Of a stretch of 64,000 nt of DNA, positions 42,233-49,158 are shown in pieces. Within the stretch, counting starts at the first letter, position 1, and every line of letters begins with the position of its first letter. This DNA is from an uncultured Bacteroides sp. GTDB taxonomy: Bacteria > Bacteroidota > Bacteroidia > Bacteroidales > Bacteroidaceae. The DNA lies in contig NZ_OY781099.1 in the NCBI RefSeq assembly GCF_963676325.1, forward strand, positions 2,294,001 through 2,358,000, written 5' to 3'. The notes beneath the pieces were generated by a model. It ran no database searches. It saw only the letters and a list, made by a program, of their open reading frames with translations, and was not told the origin of the DNA. Made by a program: the position numbers and the translations under genes.

Positions 42233-43300
42233 ATGAAAAAAGCATTGATTTCAGGAATTACCGGTCAGGACGGTTCCTTCTTAGCAGAGTTTTTATTGCA
42301 AAAAGGATACGAAGTACACGGAATACTTCGCCGTTCATCTTCATTTAATACAGGACGCATTGAGCATCTTTATTTTGAAGAATGGGTACGCGATATGAAA
42401 CAGCAACGCACTATCAATCTTCATTACGGAGATATGACCGATTCAAGTTCACTGATCCGCATTATTCAACAGATACAACCGGATGAGATCTACAATCTGG
42501 CTGCTCAGAGCCACGTTAAGGTTAGTTTTGATGTACCTGAATACACAGCAGAAGCTGATGCAGTTGGTACTCTTCGTATGTTGGAAGCTGTCCGCATCCT
42601 GGGATTAGAAAAGAAAACAAAGATATATCAGGCTTCCACTTCCGAGCTTTTCGGTTTGGTACAGGAAGTTCCACAAAAAGAAACAACACCATTCTACCCT
42701 CGTAGCCCGTACGGTGTTGCCAAACAATATGGTTTCTGGATTACAAAGAACTACCGCGAATCTTACGGAATGTTTGCTGTAAACGGTATTCTGTTTAATC
42801 ACGAAAGTGAACGTCGCGGTGAGACTTTCGTAACCAGAAAGATTTCTCTGGCTGTTGCCCGCATCAAACAAGGAGTGCAGGACAAGCTTTACATGGGAAA
42901 TATGGATTCACAACGCGACTGGGGTTATGCAAAGGACTATGTAGAGTGTATGTGGATGATTCTTCAACACGATACTCCTGAAGATTTCGTGATTGCAACT
43001 GGAGAGATGCATACCGTACGTGAATTCTGTACGCTTGCTTTCAAAGAAGCTGGAATTGAGATTCGCTGGGAAGGCAAGGGAGTTGATGAAAAAGGTATTG
43101 ACGTAGCTACCGGACGTGTATTAGTAGAAGTGGATCCTAAATATTTCCGTCCGTCAGAAGTTGAACAATTATTGGGCGACCCAACAAAAGCAAGAACATT
43201 ACTTGGCTGGAATCCTACCCAGACTTCATTCCCTGAACTGGTAAAGATCATGGTACAACATGATATGGAAAAGGTTAAAAAGATGATCGCAAATAAATAA
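42233..43300 (+). CDS. gmd: GDP-mannose 4,6-dehydratase
   Basis: Converts GDP-D-mannose to GDP-4-keto-6-deoxymannose, the first de novo step to GDP-L-fucose, in the cytoplasm. 355 residues of the short-chain dehydrogenase fold. The Rossmann motif GITGQDGSFLAEFLL is at residues 7-21. LHYGDMTDSSSL and NLAAQSHVKVSF follow, then the catalytic YGVAKQY and the dehydratase segment NHESERRGETFVTRKIS. The stop overlaps the next gene's start (TAATG), so the pair forms an operon. Confidence 0.97.
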   Translation: MKKALISGITGQDGSFLAEFLLQKGYEVHGILRRSSSFNTGRIEHLYFEEWVRDMKQQRTINLHYGDMTDSSSLIRIIQQIQPDEIYNLAAQSHVKVSFDVPEYTAEADAVGTLRMLEAVRILGLEKKTKIYQASTSELFGLVQEVPQKETTPFYPRSPYGVAKQYGFWITKNYRESYGMFAVNGILFNHESERRGETFVTRKISLAVARIKQGVQDKLYMGNMDSQRDWGYAKDYVECMWMILQHDTPEDFVIATGEMHTVREFCTLAFKEAGIEIRWEGKGVDEKGIDVATGRVLVEVDPKYFRPSEVEQLLGDPTKARTLLGWNPTQTSFPELVKIMVQHDMEKVKKMIANK

Positions 43301-44388
43301 TGATGGAAAAGAATGCAAAGATATTTGTAGCCGGTCACCGCGGATTAGTAGGGTCGGCTATTCTAAATAATCTGAAGAAAAAAGGATATACCAATTTCGT
43401 TCTTCGCACACACAAGGAGCTTGATTTATGTAATCAGGCTGCTGTAACGGAGTTCTTTGATGAGGAAAAACCGGAATATGTATTTCTGGCTGCCGCACAC
43501 GTGGGCGGCATTGTGGCAAACAGCCTTTACAGAGCTGACTTTATTTACCGCAACCTCGAAATTCAGAATAATGTAATTTACAATGCTTACCGCACAGGAG
43601 TTAAGAAACTGTTATTCCTTGGAAGCACTTGTATTTATCCGGGTAATGCTCCTCAGCCAATGAAGGAAGATTGCCTGCTTACTTCTGAGCTTGAATATAC
43701 GAATGAGCCGTATGCTTTGTCCAAAATTGCCGGACTAAAGATGTGTGAAAGCTTTAACTTACAGTATAATACAAACTATATTGCAGTTATGCCTACCAAT
43801 CTTTATGGCCCGAATGATAATTTCAATCTGGAACGCAGCCATGTATTGCCAGCCTTAATCAGAAAAGCTCACCTTGGAAAGCAACTTATGACCGGTAACT
43901 GGGACGAGATCCGCAAGGATTTTAATACTGCTCCGGTAGAAGGTGTAGATGGAAATGCCAGTCAGGAAGAGATTCTTGCAAAACTAAACAAATACGGCAT
44001 TACTCTGTCTGAAGACGGAAAAGTGAATGTTGAGATTTGGGGAACGGGTGCTCCCCTACGCGAATTCCTTTGGAGCGAAGATATGGCCGATGCTTGTGTA
44101 TTCGTTATGGAGAATGTTGATTTTGCCGACCTTAGAGGAAACAGCAAGGAAGTGCGCAACTGCCACATTAATATAGGAACAGGAAAAGAACTTTCTATTA
44201 AACAGCTTGCTTATCTGGTTGCTGAGAAAGTTGGTTTCGCCGGTAATATTGTTTTCAATGCCGACAAACCGGACGGAACTATGCGTAAGCTGACTGATCC
44301 TTCCAAACTTCACAGTCTGGGATGGACTCACAAGGTGGAACTTGAAGAGGGTGTTTCAATGATCTATGACTGGTATAAAAACAAGTAA
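43300..44388 (+). CDS. fcl: GDP-L-fucose synthase
   Basis: Epimerises and reduces GDP-4-keto-6-deoxymannose to GDP-L-fucose with NADPH. 362 residues. The Rossmann motif GHRGLVGSAIL is near the N-terminus, with AAHVGGI and GSTCIYPG, the catalytic YALSKIAG, and the substrate segment MPTNLYGPNDNF. Compared with the E. coli enzyme it has an insert of about 40 residues after residue 200 (TAPVEGVDGNASQEEILAKL), common in Bacteroidetes versions. A second ATG follows immediately (43303) and could be the true start. Cotranscribed with gmd. Confidence 0.96.
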   Translation: MMEKNAKIFVAGHRGLVGSAILNNLKKKGYTNFVLRTHKELDLCNQAAVTEFFDEEKPEYVFLAAAHVGGIVANSLYRADFIYRNLEIQNNVIYNAYRTGVKKLLFLGSTCIYPGNAPQPMKEDCLLTSELEYTNEPYALSKIAGLKMCESFNLQYNTNYIAVMPTNLYGPNDNFNLERSHVLPALIRKAHLGKQLMTGNWDEIRKDFNTAPVEGVDGNASQEEILAKLNKYGITLSEDGKVNVEIWGTGAPLREFLWSEDMADACVFVMENVDFADLRGNSKEVRNCHINIGTGKELSIKQLAYLVAEKVGFAGNIVFNADKPDGTMRKLTDPSKLHSLGWTHKVELEEGVSMIYDWYKNK

Positions 44389-44417
44389 ATACAAATAAAA
44401 TAAGAAAATAGACCGAC

Positions 44418-44443
44418 GATACTGATAGAGTAGTATCAGTATC
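44418..44443. repeat. Perfect 10-bp hairpin downstream of fcl
   Basis: GATACTGATA and TATCAGTATC with loop GAGTAG. There is no T run, so it may be a processing site or 3' stabiliser rather than a terminator. Confidence 0.45.
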
Positions 44444-44465
44444 ACATTGATTAATAGATATAGGT

Positions 44466-44497
44466 AATAGGGCATGTGATATGTCCTATTTTTTTTG
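44466..44497 (+). terminator. Terminator between gmd-fcl and the response regulator operon
   Basis: AATAGGGCAT and ATGTCCTATT (one G-U) with loop GTGAT, then eight T residues. Confidence 0.75.
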
Positions 44498-44508
44498 TAC
44501 ACTGGCTA

Positions 44509-45231
44509 TCAGCTATTTGCCTGCAATTTATTCCTTAGAATAGTTTCCAGAACCTCCTCTTTATATGTTCTAGATACGGGAATCTTATATTTTCCAATCC
44601 CAAGCATATTCCCTTCTACAATAGAAACTTTCTCTGCATTAACTATAAACGATTTATGAGTCTGGATAAACAGATTTTCCGGAAGGTTTTCAAGAATAAG
44701 CTTCAGGGTTGAGTGAGTGATTATTTTTCCTAGCTCAGTCTGTATAGAAACATAGTTCTCAACCCCTTCGATATACAGTATATCTTTGAAAAAGATCTTC
44801 TCAAACTTCTGGTTTACCTTTACAAAGAAATAATCGGATGCAGAAGATAGTGATTGCTGACTCTTTATTAAATCATACACCTTATTTACAGCTTTGAGAA
44901 ATCGCTCAAAAGATATTGGTTTTAGCAGATAATCTACCACTTCCAGGTCGTATCCTTTTATGGCATACTGTTCATACGCACTGGTAATGATTACTTTCGG
45001 AGGATTAACAAGAGAGGAAAGTAAATCTAGTCCCGACATATATGGCATCTCTATATCAAGAAACAGCAAATCAACCGACTGAGTTTTCAGGACATTATTC
45101 AACTGTATTGCATCTTCGCACACTCCTACCAGCTCCAGAAAGTCCAGTTTTTCAACGTAACTCTGTAGCCCTTTCCTTGCCATAGGTTCATCATCTGTAA
45201 TAATACATTTCAGTTTCATTCTACAGTTCAA
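44509..45231 (-). CDS. LytTR-type response regulator
   Basis: A 240-residue cytoplasmic regulator. The receiver domain has acidic DDEP, phospho-acceptor Asp59 (LLFLDIEMPYMSG), a Thr/Ser switch (VIITSAYE) and Lys (DYLLKPISF). A LytTR DNA-binding domain covers residues 135-235 (FFKDILYIEGVENYVSIQT, HKSFIVNAEKV, IPVSRTYKEEVLE). An alternative start (MKLKC at 45219) would remove the 11-base overlap with the kinase gene. It is third gene of an outer-membrane protein/kinase/regulator operon. Confidence 0.93.
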   Translation of the reverse strand: MNCRMKLKCIITDDEPMARKGLQSYVEKLDFLELVGVCEDAIQLNNVLKTQSVDLLFLDIEMPYMSGLDLLSSLVNPPKVIITSAYEQYAIKGYDLEVVDYLLKPISFERFLKAVNKVYDLIKSQQSLSSASDYFFVKVNQKFEKIFFKDILYIEGVENYVSIQTELGKIITHSTLKLILENLPENLFIQTHKSFIVNAEKVSIVEGNMLGIGKYKIPVSRTYKEEVLETILRNKLQANS

Positions 45232-46249
45232 TTATTAGTTTAGCAACGTATACATCATTTGCTTTTGAAGTCGACAGGTTGTATTTATCCGGATACAGAA
45301 TATCAAGTCTCTTTTTCAGATTGTCGAGCCCTACGCCTCCTTTTTTAGATTTTTGCTCTATGGCATGAGGAATTGCGTTACTCACTTCAAAAATCAGACG
45401 ATTCATTTCCAACCGTGCGCTTATCTTTATCCAATACTCACCGCCAACGTATTTAAATGCATTTTCAATTAACGGAAACAAAAGCAATGGATGTATTTTC
45501 TGATTTCTGAGCTGAGGATCAAAGGCAACATCAAGCTGAAGAGAATCTTTCATCCTTGTTTTCTGAAAATCAATATATGTATTTATAAAATTGAATTCCT
45601 GCTCAATATAAACCGGATGATTTACATCATAAAGCTGATAGCGAAGCAGTTCCGACAATTTCTCTATTGTTTTACGAGGTGTTTCATTGGTTTCATCTAT
45701 CTGAAAATAAATTGTATTGAGCGCATTAAACAAGAAATGAGGATGAAACTGAGCTTTCAGGAATTTCAGTTCCGTTTCTATCTGCATGTTTTTAACCTGC
45801 TGAGTCTGTAGTTTTTCAGCCACATAAGCATCCAGAATCTGCTTTCCCCGAAAAACGGAATAAACAATTATCAGGAAAAGAGAAAAAATGACTGTAGCAA
45901 TAACAAAATCGTCGATTCCCGGAGGATCATTGGTAAAATAATGAATTACTACCAGACTGGGATTCACTATCACAACCCCGATGAGCCATATATACAAATA
46001 CTCCAATAAGAGTTTGTTAAAGCTAAGTTTGCCGGTTTTACGACTACTTCTTTTAAGGAAAATATAAATTATCAGCTGGAAAATATACGCAATAATAATG
46101 GCAGAAGCAAACTCTATCAGATTAAACACAATAGGTCTTTCCCAGAATTTATATCCTGTTGGAGTATCGCTCACCAGCCTAATGCCAGTCATCACCACCA
46201 ATGCAAAAATTGTGGGGAAAATCCAGAACCAAAAACTATTTCTTTTCAT
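45221..46249 (-). CDS. LytS-family sensor histidine kinase
   Basis: A 342-residue inner-membrane kinase. About four hydrophobic helices occupy the first 140 residues, with no large periplasmic sensor. A coiled linker (VAEKLQTQQVKNMQIETELKFL) leads to the His-kinase motif FHPHFLFNALNTIYFQI near residue 170. The ATP-binding domain has LLLFPLIENAFKYV and GGVGLDNLKKRLDILYP. This is the LytS/YehU class that pairs with LytTR regulators such as the adjacent gene. The TonB-type outer-membrane protein lies 27 bases upstream in the same operon. Confidence 0.92.
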   Translation of the reverse strand: MKRNSFWFWIFPTIFALVVMTGIRLVSDTPTGYKFWERPIVFNLIEFASAIIIAYIFQLIIYIFLKRSSRKTGKLSFNKLLLEYLYIWLIGVVIVNPSLVVIHYFTNDPPGIDDFVIATVIFSLFLIIVYSVFRGKQILDAYVAEKLQTQQVKNMQIETELKFLKAQFHPHFLFNALNTIYFQIDETNETPRKTIEKLSELLRYQLYDVNHPVYIEQEFNFINTYIDFQKTRMKDSLQLDVAFDPQLRNQKIHPLLLFPLIENAFKYVGGEYWIKISARLEMNRLIFEVSNAIPHAIEQKSKKGGVGLDNLKKRLDILYPDKYNLSTSKANDVYVAKLIIEL

Positions 46250-46276
46250 CTTTATTGATTAAGGCCACTGTTTACA

Positions 46277-48721
46277 CTACAAATTTATTCTTTTTGAATC
46301 AATAGAGTCGCTTTTTTTCTTAATTTCTTTCGCCTCAGATCCTTTTCTGAATCTATAGGTAAAGGAGATTCCTACAGCACAACGGTCGTTCCTTTCATTT
46401 ACCTTTGCCATATTTCCATTAAATAGTCCGTTTATCTTAGTAACGTATGAGTTAAAGATGTCATTCGAATAAATACTGAGCGTGACATTTCCCTTGAATA
46501 ATTTCTTTTGAATGGCCGCCGAAACTTTCCACATAGGGGAAACATTGATTTGTCCCATAGCCATTTTCCCGTTATAAAAGCCCGATAGCTCTGCCGACCA
46601 CTCCTTTGGCAAGGTGATTCTGTTGCTCATATTAATAAGGAAAGTAGTATAACCGTTCTTCAATGGAACATTATCTTCAACCCACTTATAGCTGTTTCTG
46701 GTCAGAGCCATATACACATTCGAGTTCCAGAATTTGCTCAAAGTAAATTGCCCAACGCTCATCCGCAAGCCATAAGAATTATAGCTGGCCATATTGGTTG
46801 GCATCACATAAACCCGTTTACTATTTTCCTTTACCATATAAGATTTTACAATGGCCTGCTCAATGTTACTGTAGAACATGCTGACTGAATAATTCTTCCT
46901 TATTATATATGAGAGATCTATATTATTGGAAAACTGAGGTTTCAGGGCTGTGTTTCCCTGTTCGTAAGTATAGGCATCAAAAATATAGATAAACGGATTC
47001 AGATCGCGGTAATTGGGACGATTTATTCTTCGCCCATAAGTCAAGGCTATAATATCTGAGTTTTTAAGACTATAGGTTAAAGATGCCGTTGGAAACAGAT
47101 CTGTGTATGACACTCTGAACAAAGAATCTTTTCTCTCTTGATTGCCAAGCTGATGCCCCTTTATATTTGTATTTTCTATGCGCAATCCGGCCTCCAGATG
47201 AAACTGATTTCTTGAAATCTTACTACTGACATACGCAGCATTTACGTTCTCTTTATAAAGGAACTTACAGTTTAATCCATAGTCGGGCAGCCATTCCTGG
47301 CCAACTTTATTGTTATATTCAGACGAATTATCTACGTCAACAAACGTAGTTTTCAGCCCGCTTTCAAAAGATAACTTATCTGAGACCGGATAAGAAATAT
47401 CTGTCTGAGCAGAAAACACCCCGATAGTTCCATCCTTAAACCCCTTCGACAGACTTTGAGACGAGAAGCCCCCGGCTGCTTTGGCAAACAAATCGTTGTG
47501 CAACTGATCTTCCTCTACAGAATAATGAAGATAATCAGCTGAGACACAGAGTTCTTTTCCAATACTGTCTATTTTATGTGTCATACTTAAGCCGGATCTG
47601 AAATTATATCTCTTATCCCGATTGTTTGTTGACGAGCGAAGAGTTGAATCGCTCTTGCTTATATCTGTATAGAACCGGGAATTTATGCCGCCATCTTCCA
47701 CCCTGCTGGCACCATAACCGCTGGCAGACAGTTCAAAGGTTGTTTTTGGAGATGCAAAATAATGAACGCCTCCATTAAAATAGTGGTTATCGTCAGCTCG
47801 TTTACGGTAAGAATCCTGACCGAACATGGTGCTTAATCCGGCAGCTGAGCGGTCAAACTCTCTGGAAATCTTTAAATCAACAAAATCGTGTCCGGTATAG
47901 TAGCCGTACATGCCAAACACGTTGAACTTTCCATTGCGATGATTAAACGAAATATTATTGTTTGCCCTGCCATACTTGCCTTGATCATAGCTGGAATTCA
48001 GCGTCATATTGAAACCCATCAGCTTAGCCCTCCTGGTTCTGATGTTTATTATACCGGAGTTTCCGCTTGCATCATATTTTGCAGACGGGTTGGCCACAAG
48101 TTCTACCTTTTCGAGCGAGGAAACCGGGGTGGACTTTAAATAATTTACAAGCTCGGTTCCTTCCAGATAAGAGATTTTTCCGTCAATCAATACCTTTGCA
48201 CCACTTTTTCCATTTAATGAAACGGCGCCATTATTGCTGATAACCACTCCCGGAAGATTCTGCATCACAGTAAATGCATTTCCACCGGAATTCAGAACAA
48301 ACGATTCCAGATTGATAACTGTCTTGTCGGCCATAATCTCCACCGCGGGATTTTTGGCAGTTATTACAATATCGCCCAGACTTTTTGCTTCCACTTCCAT
48401 AAGAACCGGAGTAAGAAACACCGATTTATCTGCTTGCACAAGTGTATTCCTCGTTTCTTTCTTATACCCAAGCATGGAAACCTGAACAAGATAACGCCCG
48501 GCATTTACTTGTTTGAATATAAAAGTTCCATTTTTATCACTGGCTGTTGCCTTTACAAAAGAGGAATCTTTCTGAGCCAACAAAACAACCTGAGCGCCTT
48601 CCAGCGGAAGTTTGTTGTCGGCCAGAATTTTACCAGTCACCACACCGTTTGTTTCAGCACCCGAAACGGTGAAAGACAGAAAAATATTTAGTAAGATAAA
48701 CAGATTAATTAGTTTGCACAT
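46277..48721 (-). CDS. Outer-membrane beta-barrel protein with CarboxypepD-reg and plug domains (TonB-receptor type)
   Basis: An 814-residue exported protein with signal peptide ending TVSGAETNG. Residues 25-105 form a carboxypeptidase-regulatory-like domain (VTGKILADNKLPLEGAQVVL). A plug-like domain (IVITAKNPAVEIMADKTVIN, LPGVVISNNGAVSLNGKSGA) spans about 110-215, followed by a barrel of the outer-membrane beta-barrel family 3 (LTYGRRINRPNYRDLNPFIYI) ending CAVGISFTYRF. No SusD partner follows; instead the kinase and LytTR regulator do. That suggests a regulated or signalling-linked outer-membrane protein. The ligand is unknown. Confidence 0.88.
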   Translation of the reverse strand: MCKLINLFILLNIFLSFTVSGAETNGVVTGKILADNKLPLEGAQVVLLAQKDSSFVKATASDKNGTFIFKQVNAGRYLVQVSMLGYKKETRNTLVQADKSVFLTPVLMEVEAKSLGDIVITAKNPAVEIMADKTVINLESFVLNSGGNAFTVMQNLPGVVISNNGAVSLNGKSGAKVLIDGKISYLEGTELVNYLKSTPVSSLEKVELVANPSAKYDASGNSGIINIRTRRAKLMGFNMTLNSSYDQGKYGRANNNISFNHRNGKFNVFGMYGYYTGHDFVDLKISREFDRSAAGLSTMFGQDSYRKRADDNHYFNGGVHYFASPKTTFELSASGYGASRVEDGGINSRFYTDISKSDSTLRSSTNNRDKRYNFRSGLSMTHKIDSIGKELCVSADYLHYSVEEDQLHNDLFAKAAGGFSSQSLSKGFKDGTIGVFSAQTDISYPVSDKLSFESGLKTTFVDVDNSSEYNNKVGQEWLPDYGLNCKFLYKENVNAAYVSSKISRNQFHLEAGLRIENTNIKGHQLGNQERKDSLFRVSYTDLFPTASLTYSLKNSDIIALTYGRRINRPNYRDLNPFIYIFDAYTYEQGNTALKPQFSNNIDLSYIIRKNYSVSMFYSNIEQAIVKSYMVKENSKRVYVMPTNMASYNSYGLRMSVGQFTLSKFWNSNVYMALTRNSYKWVEDNVPLKNGYTTFLINMSNRITLPKEWSAELSGFYNGKMAMGQINVSPMWKVSAAIQKKLFKGNVTLSIYSNDIFNSYVTKINGLFNGNMAKVNERNDRCAVGISFTYRFRKGSEAKEIKKKSDSIDSKRINL

Positions 48722-48745
48722 AATTGTTTTTCATTTAATTCTGTA

Positions 48746-48753
48746 CAAATCTA
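48746..48753 (-). promoter_or_regulatory. -7 promoter element for the outer-membrane protein/kinase/regulator operon
   Basis: Minus-strand TAGATTTG matches TAnnTTTG, 25 bases before the ATG at 48721. Confidence 0.5.
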
Positions 48754-48920
48754 GAATAGTTTCTGATAGTAATAAAATTCTTTTGACCACCTACACTATA
48801 TCGTTGACGAAATGCAAGTCTTACGTAAAAGGAGCAATACGGTGCGGTTTCAGAGATCACTATATCTTTTTCATAAACTCAGGCGGGGTTTCTTTATTCT
48901 CTCTAATCAGGAATAAAAAA

Positions 48921-49041
48921 GCAGGCGGGATGTTTTATTTTTCCTGTACAAAAGAATGAATTGTTTTGTACAAAAGAAAACATTCTTCTGTACAGAAGAT
49001 TACATTCTTTTGTACAAGGATTTATTTACGTCTCGCCTGCT
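48921..49041. repeat. GTACAAAAGAA palindrome array enclosed by a GC-rich inverted repeat
   Basis: Outer arms GCAGGCGGGATG (48921-48932) and CGTCTCGCCTGC (about 49030-49041) pair. Between them lie four self-complementary units (48943-49019): CCTGTACAAAAGAATG, TTTTGTACAAAAGAA, CATTCTTCTGTACAGAAG and CATTCTTTTGTACAAGG. One unit changes both arms (TTCTGTACAGAA versus TTTTGTACAAAA) and so keeps pairing. Confidence 0.6.
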
Positions 49042-49096
49042 TATGAGAAAACCAAACGAGAGAATTCTTTTTCCCGACCGGAGGCTAAAGAAAAAA

Positions 49097-49128
49097 CCCT
49101 TTCATCTGTACTGATACAGATAAAAGGG
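49097..49128 (-). terminator. Terminator after fkp
   Basis: CCCTTTCATCTGTA and TACAGATAAAAGGG pair (one mismatch) around CTGA, with a T run on the minus strand. Confidence 0.75.
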
Positions 49129-49158
49129 CTTTCATATTATTGAATCTTTTTTAATTTT

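Noticed and set aside
48612..49143. Plus-strand frames over the start of the outer-membrane gene and the palindrome array
   Set aside because: They are antisense to the signal peptide region of the barrel gene or run through repeats, with no protein-like pattern.
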